Notes: generated by a model from the sequence alone, not told the origin. Numbered from the stretch's first letter, positions 26,855 to 36,800 are shown. The stretch: 64,000 nt of DNA from Leptolyngbya sp. SIO1E4 (GCA_010672825.2 JAAHFU020000001.1:2480001-2544000), one strand, 5' to 3'. Program-made: numbers and translations.

Positions 26855-28293
26855 TGCTGCGTGAGTCTGAAACCGATTGCTCTACAGATGTCCAACAGGG
26901 CCCTGATTCCCTTGAACTAGGAGACGTTCCTGACTCGCTGGATTCATCACCCACAGGGGATGAATCCGCCGGGGGCTTTGTGCCTGTCCTCAAAAATCGT
27001 AACTTTCTCGTGCTGTGGAGTGGGCAGGTTTTCTCGCAGTTAGCAGACAAAATCTACTTGGTTTTGATGATTGCCATCATTGGCAGCCAGTTTGAAGCTG
27101 CAGGGCAGTCGATTAGCGGCTGGGTGTCTGCAATTATGGTGGCCTTTACGATCCCCGCCGTTTTGTTTGGATCCTTGGCAGGGGTCTATGTGGATCGCTG
27201 GAGTAAGCAAGCTGTCCTGGTGCTGACAAATTTGCTCAGAGGCGGGTTAGTGGTTGGCTTGCCTGTGCTGTTGTGGATTTCACAGGATTGGGGTGCCCTT
27301 CTGCAGCTACCGGTAGGGTTTTGGTTTCTTCTAGTTATTACTTTTTCCGTCTCCACGCTGACCCAGTTCTTTGCGCCTGCAGAGCAGGCCATTATTCCTT
27401 TAATCGTTGAGACGCCTCACCTGCTATCCGCGAATTCCCTTTACACCACGACGATGATGGCCTCGGTCATTATCGGGTTTGCGATTGGGGAGCCCGTGCT
27501 TGCGATCGCCGATACCTGGCTGTCTCCGATTGATGGCGGTTCAGGATGGGGCAAGGCGCTACTGGTAGGGGCTGGTTATCTTGCCGCAGGGCTCTTGCTG
27601 ATATTCGTTCGAGTTCATAGCGATACTCAGTTGCAGCAGGAAACTGCTCATCCTTGGTCAGACATTAAAGATGGCCTACGGTATCTCAAAAACAAGCCAC
27701 CGGTGCGGAACGCGATCGTGCAACTGGTGCTGCTATTTTCCGTCTTTGCGGCTTTGGCGGTGTTGGCAGTACGGCTGGCTGAAATTATGCCTGATCTAAA
27801 ATCAACCCAGTTTGGCTTTTTGCTAGCGGCCGGGGGAGTCGGTATGGCGCTTGGCGCTGCAATGATTGGTCAGTTTGGTCAACGACTAGAGCGGGGTAGG
27901 CTTAGCCTCTATGGGTCGTTAGGAATGGCCACTGTCCTGATCGGGCTTTCTTTTGTGACCCATCAGCTTTGGCCCACTTTAGGGTTGATTGCGATGTTAG
28001 GGACATTCGCGGCTGCAATTGGTATTCCAATGCAAACGACGATTCAGGAAGAAACACCTGCGACCATGCGAGGCAAAGTGTTTGGCCTCCAAAATAACTT
28101 GGTCAACATTGCCCTGAGTCTGCCATTAGTCTTGGCTAGCGTCGCAGAAAGTTTTTGGGGTCTCCCTTTAGTTTTCATTATCCTCGGGGCAATCGTCGCT
28201 GCGGGGGGCCTGTTGACCTGGTATAGTGCCGGTACGGGTGATGACAGCACAGTAACAGCGTCTCTCGTTAAGCAAGAGAGCGATCGCGCCTAG
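26851..28293 (+). CDS. MFS transporter (MFS_3, macrolide-efflux-like)
   Basis: 480-residue permease with about twelve hydrophobic segments after an acidic, Ser/Asp-rich N-terminal extension of ~45 residues. The loop GVYVDRWSKQAVLVLTNLLRG between helices 2 and 3 is the MFS motif A region, and LLAAGGVGMALGAAMIG and IPMQTTIQEETPATMRGKVFG are typical of the MefA-like subgroup. The substrate is unknown. It overlaps recO by four bases, a pairing also seen in other cyanobacteria as far as memory allows. Confidence 0.88.
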   Translation: MMLRESETDCSTDVQQGPDSLELGDVPDSLDSSPTGDESAGGFVPVLKNRNFLVLWSGQVFSQLADKIYLVLMIAIIGSQFEAAGQSISGWVSAIMVAFTIPAVLFGSLAGVYVDRWSKQAVLVLTNLLRGGLVVGLPVLLWISQDWGALLQLPVGFWFLLVITFSVSTLTQFFAPAEQAIIPLIVETPHLLSANSLYTTTMMASVIIGFAIGEPVLAIADTWLSPIDGGSGWGKALLVGAGYLAAGLLLIFVRVHSDTQLQQETAHPWSDIKDGLRYLKNKPPVRNAIVQLVLLFSVFAALAVLAVRLAEIMPDLKSTQFGFLLAAGGVGMALGAAMIGQFGQRLERGRLSLYGSLGMATVLIGLSFVTHQLWPTLGLIAMLGTFAAAIGIPMQTTIQEETPATMRGKVFGLQNNLVNIALSLPLVLASVAESFWGLPLVFIILGAIVAAGGLLTWYSAGTGDDSTVTASLVKQESDRA

Positions 28294-28357
28294 GTTTTAG
28301 GTCAATAGTGGTCAGCCCCCTTTAATCTGCGGATAAAAAGGCTTACTCCCTTAATAA

Positions 28358-29545
28358 ATGCACGTAGCATGGCTTGGCAAAAAATCACCATTCTGTGGAA
28401 ATGTCACCTACAGCCAAGAAATAACCCAAGCGTTGTTAGAACGCGGCTATCAGGTAACTTTCCTGCACTTTGATCATGGTCAACCAGAGTCTTCAGGATC
28501 ACCCCCTACCCTACCCTCAAAAACGTCTGAGGCGATTCAGTGTCGGGAAGTTGTGCTCCCATTCTTGTTTAAGTCTCAAATCTTGACGATTCCTTCGTTG
28601 CGCTCTGGGAAGCTGCTGGTTGAAGCGCTAGAGCATCTGCAGCCCGATATCGTTCATGCTTCCCTAACGCTCTCTCCCCTGGACTTCCGGTTGCCTGATA
28701 TTTGTCAGGCTATAAAATTGCCCTTAGTGGTCACATTCCATCCAGCCTTTGACCGCAAGCTAAGAACCCTAAGTTCTGGGACGCAGCAGATTGCCTATCA
28801 GGTTTATGCACCGATGCTGGCTCGCTGCGATCGGGTCATTGTCTTTTCCAAATTGCAGCAAAATTTGTTAGTCCGTTTGGGTGTTCCAGAAAGCAGGGTT
28901 GCGGTAGTTCCCAATGGCGTTGACGTCAGTAAATACGCGCCAGGGCCTTCTGCTATCAAGTCAACGTTAAGGGCAAGGCAGCTCTTTGTGTATCAGGGAC
29001 GGCTATCTCCAGAGAAAAATGTTGAGGCCCTTCTCAAGGCATGGCAACAGGCAAAGATGGGGGCAGACTATAAGCTCGTTATTGTGGGTAACGGCCCCTT
29101 AGAGCATTCCCTAAGGCTCTTTTATGGCGGCGACAAGACCATTCATTGGTTAGGGTTCGTGCAAGATGAACTGCGTCGCATTGATATTTTGCGAGGAGCC
29201 GATGCGTTTATCTTACCGTCGTTGGTAGAAGGACTGTCCCTATCCCTCTTAGAGGCCATGTCCTGCGGTACAGCCTGTATTGCGACTGATGCAGGTGCAG
29301 ATGGTGAGGTCTTAGAGGAGGGGGCCGGTATTGTTATAGACACTCAACGGGTCGTTCATCAGCTGCAAACAATTTTGCCGATTCTTCGAGATCAGCCTGA
29401 AATGACCCGGCTATTGGGGCAAAAAGCCCGTCAACGCGTGCTAGAGCGGTATACCCTGGCCAAAAATGTGTCCCAAGTAGAGGCGATTTATCAAGATCTC
29501 ACAACCTTTACCTTTGCCCCCAAGTCGTCTTACATGATGCTCTGA
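28358..29545 (+). CDS. Glycosyltransferase family 4
   Basis: 395-residue GT-B glycosyltransferase. The N-terminal domain opens with the acceptor-side GKKSPFCGNVTYSQEITQALLERGY and contains HASLTLSPLD. The C-terminal nucleotide-sugar domain shows VPNGVDVSKYAPG, YQGRLSPEKNVEALLKAW, VGNGPLEHSLR and the family E-x7-E in EGLSLSLLEAMSCG. The product is unknown. It follows the MFS gene by 64 bases on the same strand. Confidence 0.9.
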   Translation: MHVAWLGKKSPFCGNVTYSQEITQALLERGYQVTFLHFDHGQPESSGSPPTLPSKTSEAIQCREVVLPFLFKSQILTIPSLRSGKLLVEALEHLQPDIVHASLTLSPLDFRLPDICQAIKLPLVVTFHPAFDRKLRTLSSGTQQIAYQVYAPMLARCDRVIVFSKLQQNLLVRLGVPESRVAVVPNGVDVSKYAPGPSAIKSTLRARQLFVYQGRLSPEKNVEALLKAWQQAKMGADYKLVIVGNGPLEHSLRLFYGGDKTIHWLGFVQDELRRIDILRGADAFILPSLVEGLSLSLLEAMSCGTACIATDAGADGEVLEEGAGIVIDTQRVVHQLQTILPILRDQPEMTRLLGQKARQRVLERYTLAKNVSQVEAIYQDLTTFTFAPKSSYMML

Positions 29546-29558
29546 TAGGCGACGAAGA

Positions 29559-30551
29559 TTAGCGATGAATGCTGCCATCTGGCATAGTTGTTCTCGTGAG
29601 GATGGCACCCAATAAGTTAGTGCTGCTCAGCTCAGCCCGAGTCAAAATAGCATCAGTCAAGTCAGCCTCGGCCAAATTTGCCCGCCCTAGATAGGTCTCC
29701 ACGAGTGAGGCACTTTTTAAGTTCGCTCGGGTCATGTCCACGCGACTGAGATCTGCCAAATTTATCTGTGCCCTTGTTAAAACCACGCCGTTCATGGATG
29801 CGTGGGACATGACCGCAGAGGATAACCGGATATCTTGTAAGATTGCCTGACTTAAATTAGCCCCTGAAAAATCTGCGCGGTTAGCCGAGACATTGGTCAG
29901 GTTTGCTTGATTTAGATTGGCTTCTACCAGAATTGCATCGCTCAGGTTAGCTTCCACCAAATGTGCCTTGTGGAGATTGGCACCATGTAAATCTGCGCCC
30001 CGTAAGCTGACATTTGCTAAGTTGGCTTCGCTGAGATCCACATAGGCTAAGTTGGCTCCTCGTAAGTTAGCGCCTTGTAAATCCGCTTGCCGTAAATTTG
30101 CCCCTCGCAGGCTAGCAATGTATTTGCGGCTTTCCTGTCGCAAGTTGGCACCCCGTAGACAAGCCCCCGTGAGATTAGCACCACTCATATCCGCATTTCT
30201 TAAATCGGCCTCAAGCAGGTTTGCATCCATCAGATCAGCGAGGGTTAATTTGGCGCTGCGGAGATCGGCTCCCTGGAGGCTGGCGCCATGTAAATTGGCA
30301 TCTCTTAAATTTGTCTGGGTCAAATTTGCCTGATTGAGGTTCGCCCCAGCCATCTGGGCTCGGGAGAGATTGGCTTGTTGGAAGTTAACCCGACTCAGGT
30401 ATGTCAAGGTAAGGTTGGCGTTTTCCATATCTGCCTGTTGCAGATTAGCGCCAATGAGATCTGCTTTAGAGAGGTCGATACCAATGAGAACAGCCCCTTT
30501 AAAGTTTGTCTCACCGTCAGCATAGAGTTTAAGCAGGTCTTGAGGAGTCAT
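29559..30551 (-). CDS. Pentapeptide-repeat protein
   Basis: 330 residues made almost wholly of A(D/N)Lxx repeats, from about residue 20 to 320, which form a right-handed quadrilateral beta-helix. A short non-repeat N-terminus (MTPQDLLKLYADGETNF) caps it, and one irregular stretch (QESRKYIASLRG) near residue 140 interrupts the run. Such proteins are abundant in cyanobacteria and mostly of unknown function; there is no evidence for a gyrase-protecting role here. Confidence 0.94.
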   Translation of the reverse strand: MTPQDLLKLYADGETNFKGAVLIGIDLSKADLIGANLQQADMENANLTLTYLSRVNFQQANLSRAQMAGANLNQANLTQTNLRDANLHGASLQGADLRSAKLTLADLMDANLLEADLRNADMSGANLTGACLRGANLRQESRKYIASLRGANLRQADLQGANLRGANLAYVDLSEANLANVSLRGADLHGANLHKAHLVEANLSDAILVEANLNQANLTNVSANRADFSGANLSQAILQDIRLSSAVMSHASMNGVVLTRAQINLADLSRVDMTRANLKSASLVETYLGRANLAEADLTDAILTRAELSSTNLLGAILTRTTMPDGSIHR

Positions 30552-30605
30552 ATGGGATGAGGGCAGACGGAGGCTAGTGGTAAAGCTAGAACATCAGATC
30601 GGCTC

Positions 30606-32375
30606 TCATGCTGGGCGACGGGAGGAATTCGTTAACGGATAAAAGGGCTTCATGGCTTGCAAAATAGCGCCTGCAGCTTGCATATTCTCTGAAACGTTAT
30701 CGACACAGTGGCACATAATAGTTAGTTTGCTTTCTAGATCAGCATAGGTTTTGCAATATTGAAAGGCATCTTGAATCAGATCATCGAGTGTTTTTGCCTT
30801 TAAGGTACTCCAATCTTGCTGACTGAAGGCAAAGGGGCTGCGGACGGTAGATAGTAGCAAAATCTTAGCCCGGAGCGGATTGGAGTATCGCATAATCTCT
30901 AAGCGCAGGTTAAAAAGATTGGCGCGATCACGACTTTTGGCGGGGTGTGGTTTCTGAGTATCCACCTGGGGAGCGGGCTTAGGGTGGGCAATGGTCTGTT
31001 CGTTAGAAAATCGATGTCCAATGCTGTCTAACCGGGTGACAGAGGTGAGACCTTCATCGTTAGTCCCGAAAGAAACGTCTTTAGCAGCCATCTCTGTCTG
31101 CTCCCCAGAAGCGAGCGCTAGAGCTGTCGCCTCTATTTGCGTGAGAGATGTGTAAGAGGTGGCTTCATATAACTGCTTAAAAGCATCTGAAATGATCACC
31201 GCTACTTGGGTATAGCGAGATCGACGATTCAGGCGTCTAATAATGCGATCTAGGTGATAGCTTAAATCCGCTTTGGTCAGGGCGATCTGGTGTACAGCGA
31301 CAACCAGGGCCTCCATCGGTTGCTGCGCCAGCACAATAGGGTCATTTTCCCACGTGGTATGAATGACAGCATACAGGAGTTTTTTAATACGCAGGCGCTC
31401 TCGTTGTTGGGTGAAGTCCGTAGCAATTGCCTGATAGATAGCTTGCTTATCGGTAACGGTTGTCTTGTCTTCTTCAGAGGTTGCAGACGAGGCAACTTTT
31501 TCGAGATAAATAGGTTCGAGCGCTTCCAGAATCGTGTCTGCAATGCTAAGGTACTCTGCCTTTCGGTTCAATTGTGAGGCCATTGCCTGAAACGCTTCTT
31601 CAAGAGATGCTAGCGTTCGATGACGATGGCAGATTTTCTCGAGCAACGGCAAGAAGTCGAACTGAGACAGCACGGCTGCGTCGTTTTCCCAGACCCCCTG
31701 ACAAGTACTGAAAATGAGTTTCTTGAGGCGGCGATTTTGGGCATCTTGCTGCAGGGCTTGGGCTATCTTCACCAATGGATTTGCTTCCTGTTTTGCCACC
31801 TGTGGTTGGGCTTGAACCACCATCGTAGCGGGCTGACCAAAGGGCGGAATTTGGAATGCAGGAACCGGCTCTTTAATATTCTTTAACTTTAAGGAGCCGA
31901 GAAAGGTGGCATTAAAGCGTAGACGCGCTTTGACGACATCGTAAACTGTCTGCGAGATACAAATGCCCCCTGGCGTTGATTGGGTTTGCAGGCGAGCGGC
32001 GATATTGACCCCGTTGCCTAACACATCTGTATGACTGAACAGGACATCTCCGAGATGGATCCCGATCCGATGTTGTAAGTATTCTTGAAACGGCAAGCCT
32101 TCTGCGAGGGCGGCTAGCTGCTTTTGAATTTCTTGACCACAGCTCACAGCTTGTACGCCACTGACAAAGGACATCAACAACCCATCGCCGGTAGACTTGA
32201 GCACCTGTCCTCCGTAGCGATCGCACAAATCGGCCATCAGTTTGAGATCCCGCTGGATCAACGCCAACGTGCCCTCTTCGTCATCTGACATTCGAGCACT
32301 AAAACCAGCCGCGTCAGTCAACACGATGGCAGCAAGGGCACGCTGGGTGCTTTTTTTGGCAGCACTCGAGTTCAT
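30606..32375 (-). CDS. Class III adenylate/guanylate cyclase domain protein with unknown helical C-terminus
   Basis: From the ATG at 32375 there are 589 residues. An N-terminal class III cyclase domain (about 10-175) shows AAIVLTDAAGFSARM with the first metal Asp, KSTGDGLLMSF with the second, RIGIHLGDV and the dimer-side GNGVNIAARLQ. The remaining ~400 residues are soluble and unrecognised. They hold three loosely similar helical blocks (around LKKLIFSTCQGVWENDAAVLSQ, IKKLLYAVIHTTWENDPIVL and LRAKILLLSTVRSPFAFSQQD), suggesting an internal triplication. No membrane or sensor domain is evident. Confidence 0.85.
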   Translation of the reverse strand: MNSSAAKKSTQRALAAIVLTDAAGFSARMSDDEEGTLALIQRDLKLMADLCDRYGGQVLKSTGDGLLMSFVSGVQAVSCGQEIQKQLAALAEGLPFQEYLQHRIGIHLGDVLFSHTDVLGNGVNIAARLQTQSTPGGICISQTVYDVVKARLRFNATFLGSLKLKNIKEPVPAFQIPPFGQPATMVVQAQPQVAKQEANPLVKIAQALQQDAQNRRLKKLIFSTCQGVWENDAAVLSQFDFLPLLEKICHRHRTLASLEEAFQAMASQLNRKAEYLSIADTILEALEPIYLEKVASSATSEEDKTTVTDKQAIYQAIATDFTQQRERLRIKKLLYAVIHTTWENDPIVLAQQPMEALVVAVHQIALTKADLSYHLDRIIRRLNRRSRYTQVAVIISDAFKQLYEATSYTSLTQIEATALALASGEQTEMAAKDVSFGTNDEGLTSVTRLDSIGHRFSNEQTIAHPKPAPQVDTQKPHPAKSRDRANLFNLRLEIMRYSNPLRAKILLLSTVRSPFAFSQQDWSTLKAKTLDDLIQDAFQYCKTYADLESKLTIMCHCVDNVSENMQAAGAILQAMKPFYPLTNSSRRPA

Positions 32376-32585
32376 TAGTAGGGTAGAGCAAAAGGACAAT
32401 AGGCCAACAGATCGAGACACATTAGGCCGCCCTTATGTTGCCCTATCTATTGTCAGATGAAGCAAGTGATGATAAAGAATCCAGAAATTGGCACCCTACT
32501 GGTCTGTCTTTTCCAGAGTTTTAAGCAAGTTAAAGAGCATGGCGAAATTGCGGAACTCTCTCCTGCCTTGGAAGACGCTCTCTGG

Positions 32586-34631
32586 CTATGCTTTCATAGC
32601 AGAGATAGCTCCACGAGCCATCGCTGCGATTGCTTGATCAGTTGCCTTTGGTAATTGATAATATTTCCCCCCGGCAGTCTTGGCAAGCTCCCGCCCAAAG
32701 CCTGTGGAGACAAACTTGCGTTCTGTATCGATCACAAGGAGTTGAAACCCAGTCGCCCGAATGCGACTGGCGATATCCAGCAGTTCTTGCTTAATATCTG
32801 GTTTCTCGTCTGCATCTAGAGGTTCTCCCAGGGAACGCGCCAGGGGAATATTGCCGCGACCATCGGTAATGGCCACGATGGCCACGTTGCCGATATCGCC
32901 GGACTGCTGCGCATTTGTCCCGATGCGCACCGCTTGGGTGAGTCCATGGGCCAGGGGAGATCCCCCGCCGCACGGCATGCGTTCTAGGCGACGGCGGGCC
33001 ATCGCGATAGATCGTGTGGGTGGGAGCAACACATCGGCCTGTTCCCCTCGAAAGGGAATTAATGCAACTTCGTCGCGATTTTGATATGCCTCAGTTAAGA
33101 GCTGTAATACGGCTCCTTTGGCAGACTGCATTCGGTTCAGGGCCATCGATCCAGAGGCATCCACGACAAAAATAATTAAAGAGCCTGCCTTACGAGCGAG
33201 TTTTTTAGCTCGGATATCTCCCTGTTCAACAATGACTTTGCGATGGGGATGACGTGCTCTCCGGGCCTTCTGATAGGGAGCTGCGGCTCGGAGTGTCGCA
33301 TCGACGGCAATGCGTCGTACAGGCCCTTGGGGCAGCATCGGTTTGATATAGCGCCCTCTGTCTTCAGAGATGACGAGGCTTTGACTTCCAGACTTGCCTT
33401 GGCGGCTCATGGCCTGAGCAAAGAGCAACAGGGAGGGATCGAGAACAACCCCTTCCGGGTCAAAAACAAACTCCTCAGGCAGGCTGGGAGGCGGCTCTTC
33501 TGGCTGATCTTCTTCAGAATCATCGTCATCAGTGTCCTGATCGTCATTGTCATCTTGGGAGTCTTCCGGCTGATCAGCCTCTTCCTGCTGTGGTGGCGGT
33601 GGCGGCGGTGGCTGCTCGTCTTCTAGCGGTGGCATCATCACTGCGCGCGGCAAGATGACAAGTTCAACGGCTATCCGCAGATCCTCGGCAGTGACCGTTG
33701 AGCGCCCGTCAAGGGCGGCATGGGCTCTAGCAACCTGCACTGCAAATAACTCAGCTCGATGGCCTTGCACGCCGCCTCGAAGTGCTTCTGTGACCAGATA
33801 TTGAATCTGCTCTCGAGTAATGGTGACGTCTTTGAGCCACTCGCGCGCCAAGATAATTTGAGTTTTAAGGGCTTCTAGGTCTTCGGTATATTCGGCGAGA
33901 AAGGCAGTCGGGTCATTTGCAAACCGGGTTGATTGCTCTACAACGGCGACTCGATCTTCGAGGGTTAAGGGCTGGTCTGCAGACAGGGCGATCGCAATGC
34001 GATCTAACAAGTGATCCCGAAGTGGCCCCTCTTCGGGGTTGTAGGTTGCAATCAACAGCGGGGAACAAGGATGTTGAAAGCTAATGCCCTCTCGCTCGAT
34101 CTGGTTTTTACGCTCCGTCAGAGCCGATAGCAGTAGATTGGCGGCCTGATCGTCAAGCAGATTAATTTCATCGACATACAATACGCCCCGATTCGCTTCG
34201 GCTAATAATCCCGGTAAAAAGACCGTTTCCCCAGCTTGAATGGATTTGGCGACATCGACCGATCCCAGCAGCCGATCTTCGGTAACCCCCAACGGGATTT
34301 GGATAAAAGGGGCCGGGATCACCTGCGTCGGCAGGTCTGTAAGCTCGTGAGGTTCATCGCCTAACCGCTCTACCGTTTCGTCATCCCACCGTGAGGGATC
34401 GGTCGGATCCGCATTGCAGCACGAGCCCGTAATCACCTCAATAGGCGGCAGAAGCTGATGGATGGCTCGGGCCATGACGGACTTAGCTGTCCCCCGCCGT
34501 CCAGCAATCACAACCCCCCCCAAATCAGGGTCTACTGCTGCCAGTAAGAGGGCTAATTTGATGGCTTCTTGATCGACTACGGCTGTGAGAGGGAATACGG
34601 TGGGTATTTCAGGACGGTCCGCCGCTAGCAT
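32586..34631 (-). CDS. chlD: Magnesium chelatase subunit D
   Basis: Regulatory subunit of the ATP-dependent enzyme that inserts Mg into protoporphyrin IX for chlorophyll. From the ATG at 34631 (AAGGA upstream) it has 681 residues. The AAA+ domain carries GRRGTAKS at 44-51 and LYVDEINLL as Walker B. A long Pro- and Asp/Glu-rich linker ([10 protein letters not shown] then acidic) lies near residues 345-395. The C-terminal von Willebrand A domain has the MIDAS DASGSM. It is divergent from the duplicated-domain gene at 35111. Confidence 0.97.
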   Translation of the reverse strand: MLAADRPEIPTVFPLTAVVDQEAIKLALLLAAVDPDLGGVVIAGRRGTAKSVMARAIHQLLPPIEVITGSCCNADPTDPSRWDDETVERLGDEPHELTDLPTQVIPAPFIQIPLGVTEDRLLGSVDVAKSIQAGETVFLPGLLAEANRGVLYVDEINLLDDQAANLLLSALTERKNQIEREGISFQHPCSPLLIATYNPEEGPLRDHLLDRIAIALSADQPLTLEDRVAVVEQSTRFANDPTAFLAEYTEDLEALKTQIILAREWLKDVTITREQIQYLVTEALRGGVQGHRAELFAVQVARAHAALDGRSTVTAEDLRIAVELVILPRAVMMPPLEDEQPPPPPPPQQEEADQPEDSQDDNDDQDTDDDDSEEDQPEEPPPSLPEEFVFDPEGVVLDPSLLLFAQAMSRQGKSGSQSLVISEDRGRYIKPMLPQGPVRRIAVDATLRAAAPYQKARRARHPHRKVIVEQGDIRAKKLARKAGSLIIFVVDASGSMALNRMQSAKGAVLQLLTEAYQNRDEVALIPFRGEQADVLLPPTRSIAMARRRLERMPCGGGSPLAHGLTQAVRIGTNAQQSGDIGNVAIVAITDGRGNIPLARSLGEPLDADEKPDIKQELLDIASRIRATGFQLLVIDTERKFVSTGFGRELAKTAGGKYYQLPKATDQAIAAMARGAISAMKA

Positions 34632-35110
34632 GGGTTCTTCCTTGTCTCTAAAGGGGGGATAGGATCGATAAATTGGGGCAATCAAGCCTGGTGCAGAGGC
34701 CTCGATTCAGTCAACTGCGTCTCAGCAAAATTGCCTGTGTGAAGCCAGTGATCTTACAGAATATCAGGAATGTTAGCGGCAGAGGGTGAGGCCCTAAATT
34801 GCCCTGGCCTGGGTTGGTGTAGCCAGACGGCAGAAGGGCTGGAGGCCATCCAGTGCGATGAATACACCCGGAAAAGTAGCAGGAGATCTCACCTGAATAT
34901 TTGGGATCAAGAAATTGCGCCAGTGAGACAACGGAGAGAGTGAGTATCACGATGGATACATAGAATTGCCAGGGATTTCGGTGAATCCCGTACTTTAAAA
35001 AAAGTTACAGTCCGGGCATCCTAGAAGATACGAGAGGACTGAACTCAGCGATTCTGCCATCGCGTTTCGCTCTAACTTGATCGGCCCGTTTTCTAAATTA
35101 CCCATTACCC
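34632..35110. other. Gene-free gap between chlD and the duplicated-domain gene
   Basis: 479 bases between divergent genes. Frames here are short and read as noise. An imperfect inverted pair CTGGAGGCC/GGATGG-like lies near 34838-34852. No known riboswitch or repeat family was recognised. It should contain both promoters. Confidence 0.5.
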
Positions 35111-35719
35111 GTGCTAACCCCATCCTCTGTTAATTCTCTTTCTGCTAAAGCTGAGTACCCGTTGCAAGCTGTGAAGCTATTGGTGCAACGGGAAAGCTAC
35201 AGAACTTGCCACATTAGACTTCCAGAAGATACTCATCGCCTTCCTGCTATTACCTTAGATGGTAAGTTTTACGGTTTCTTTAGAGCCCTGAGTGATCCTG
35301 TTAAAACTTTGGGATTATTGCTCAAACTCTCCGTGCGTGGGAATCAGGCCATGATGACGATGACCAACCGGGGATACGCTGTCTGGGTATACGAGCCTGA
35401 GGGTAGTTTAGTGCCGTCATCTAAAAAAGGTGTACAGGCTCTGCCGCCAACCTTTGGGCCAGCAGATTGTTGGATTATTAGCGATCACCAGCCGGGTTAT
35501 CGTACATGCTCCCTTAAAGTGCCTGATTTGCCTGACACAATCATGGGGCTGTCGAATAACCGGAAGCTTTACAGCCTTTACCGTCGAGAAAAAGATGCGG
35601 CGGATACCCTTAAACTCGCCGCTCGTCTCTGCCAGCGGGGAGATGAAGTCGTTTTGATGGCAGGCACAGCGGGGTATGTCATTTGTATTGAGGAACCTGG
35701 AGCAACGATCGCCCCTTAA
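35111..35719 (+). CDS. Unrecognised 202-residue protein with an internal tandem duplication
   Basis: No known family is recognised. The protein consists of two ~75-residue halves after a 25-residue lead. Half one runs from YRTCHIRLP to VWVYEPEGSLVP (about 32-104); half two from YRTCSLKVP to VICIEEPGATIAP (about 128-202). Shared marks are Y-R-T-C, L-P, a K-x-Y/F-x-x-x-R turn, (D)xxTL, the Leu-rich helix, R-G-(N/D) and the closing E-P-x-x-x-x-P. No signal or membrane segment is present. It sits between chlD and the ccmK cluster; no functional link can be shown. Confidence 0.72.
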   Translation: MLTPSSVNSLSAKAEYPLQAVKLLVQRESYRTCHIRLPEDTHRLPAITLDGKFYGFFRALSDPVKTLGLLLKLSVRGNQAMMTMTNRGYAVWVYEPEGSLVPSSKKGVQALPPTFGPADCWIISDHQPGYRTCSLKVPDLPDTIMGLSNNRKLYSLYRREKDAADTLKLAARLCQRGDEVVLMAGTAGYVICIEEPGATIAP

Positions 35720-35790
35720 ACTCCCAGTTTGGATTGATGGGGGAATTGGTGCAGGGTCTGCAGCCTATGCCGCTGACCAAATAGCGCTAA

Positions 35791-35845
35791 CCATTTTGAT
35801 TCAGACATCAAGATTGCTCTGATTCTTAACTCAGAATCAAAATGG
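35791..35845. terminator. Nested inverted repeats between convergent genes
   Basis: Outer arms CCATTTTGATTC (35791-35802) and GAATCAAAATGG (35834-35845) can pair, or an inner TGATTCT (35820-35826) with AGAATCA (35833-35839). It lies between the convergent stops at 35719 and 35952. There is no T-run, so it is a candidate bidirectional transcription end only. Confidence 0.5.
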
Positions 35846-35951
35846 CTCGCAGTGTTGTCCCAAGCTAAACCCTAGAGGCATCTGGCGGTCTAACAGGGGC
35901 GCATCAGTAATGCGCAGAATCAAACGGAACTGTTAAAACACGTGCCCGGGT

Positions 35952-36305
35952 CTAGGTCTGGCGGCCATTCGACCCAGGTAAGATGGGCTGCTCAACGGCC
36001 TGGCGGAAAGATTCTACGTCTTCACTATATTCAATGGGGAGGACTGCCACTACATTTTCATGGGGGCGAGGGATAATTACCCAAGTCTCTAATACACCGC
36101 CAGGGGCGTTCTCAGCTGCTGCAACACCTGCTTCCATCGCCATCTTAACTTCGGAGACATCGCCCCGAATATTGATTACAAACCGGGCACTCCCGGCTCG
36201 AATATAGTTAACCAGGGTCACTCGACCCGCCTTTACCATTGCATCCGCTGCCGCCAAAACGGGCGGAAACCCTTTTGTTTCAAGGGAGCCAACTGCCTCG
36301 GGCAT
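35952..36305 (-). CDS. ccmK4: Carboxysome shell protein CcmK4
   Basis: Hexameric BMC-domain shell tile of the beta-carboxysome. 117 residues: AVGSLETKGFPPVLAAADAMVKAG at the N-terminus, YIRAGSARFVINIRGDVSEVK in the centre with the pore-lining turn, and WVIIPRPHENVVAVLP, which marks the CcmK4 type. The short C-terminal tail is acidic (EYSEDVESFRQ). AGGAGAAC precedes the ATG. It follows ccmK3 by 153 bases on the same strand, the usual pairing outside the main ccm operon. Confidence 0.9.
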   Translation of the reverse strand: MPEAVGSLETKGFPPVLAAADAMVKAGRVTLVNYIRAGSARFVINIRGDVSEVKMAMEAGVAAAENAPGGVLETWVIIPRPHENVVAVLPIEYSEDVESFRQAVEQPILPGSNGRQT

Positions 36306-36361
36306 TGCCGTTCTCCTAATAAGCCGGTATCGCAGATTTTATTGTACGAGCCTAGGGGACT

Positions 36362-36402
36362 TTGTGCGGTTACTCAAAGTGCTTCGTTGCGTAGCCGCAC
36401 AA
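36362..36402 (-). promoter_or_regulatory. Hairpin between ccmK3 and ccmK4
   Basis: Eight-base arms TTGTGCGG (36362-36369) and CCGCACAA (36395-36402) with a 25-base loop, midway between the two shell genes. It could be a partial terminator or an mRNA-stabilising stem affecting the CcmK3 to CcmK4 ratio. No T-run is present on the coding strand. Confidence 0.4.
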
Positions 36403-36458
36403 TCTTCACCTTTATACAGGTTCGGTTACAGATTTACTCGGGTAGGAGGCCAGACCCA

Positions 36459-36800
36459 CTACAGGCCAGGTAATATGCCTCGCATCTCTTCTAGCCAGTG
36501 GTCTTCAGACTCTTCACTGAAATAAATCGGCAATACAGCTTCCAAATTTTCGAGGGGATTTGGAACAATATAGTGGGCGGTGACCGTTCCTTCATTCGGC
36601 ATATTGTTACCGACGATGACACCCGCTTCTACCGCTCTTTTGACCTCAGATACAGGGCCGCGAACGGCCACAAACTGTCGTCCACTCTCTGAGCGCTCGT
36701 ACTTCACCAAGGTGACTCTTCCGGCCTTTACCATGGCATCTGCGACTGCCAAAACGGCAGGAAATCCTTGGGTTTCGATGACACCGACAGCGAATGGCAT
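36459..36800 (-). CDS. ccmK3: Carboxysome shell protein CcmK3
   Basis: BMC-domain shell protein of 113 residues from the ATG at 36800 (two TTG codons upstream would add six). AVGVIETQGFPAVLAVADAMVKAG is shared with CcmK4, but the pore region reads KYERSESGRQFVAVRGPVSEVK and the end HYIVPNPLENLEAVLP, features of CcmK3, which is reported to work in mixed hexamers with CcmK4. A 73-base gap separates it from the upstream unknown gene on the same strand, so it may be transcribed from the nucleoside hydrolase promoter. Confidence 0.88.
   Translation of the reverse strand: MPFAVGVIETQGFPAVLAVADAMVKAGRVTLVKYERSESGRQFVAVRGPVSEVKRAVEAGVIVGNNMPNEGTVTAHYIVPNPLENLEAVLPIYFSEESEDHWLEEMRGILPGL

Noticed and set aside
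26851-28293. MFS gene as the missing arsenic exporter
   Set aside because: It is 9 kb away, coupled to recO, has no ArsR-type operator and belongs to the macrolide-like MFS group.
29559-30551. Plus-strand frames with Leu/Arg/Ala repeats opposite the pentapeptide gene
   Set aside because: They are antisense shadows of the pentapeptide repeat.
34632-35110. Cobalamin-type riboswitch or decayed gene before the duplicated-domain gene
   Set aside because: No B12-box or other riboswitch core could be found and the frames are too short and unconserved to call a pseudogene.
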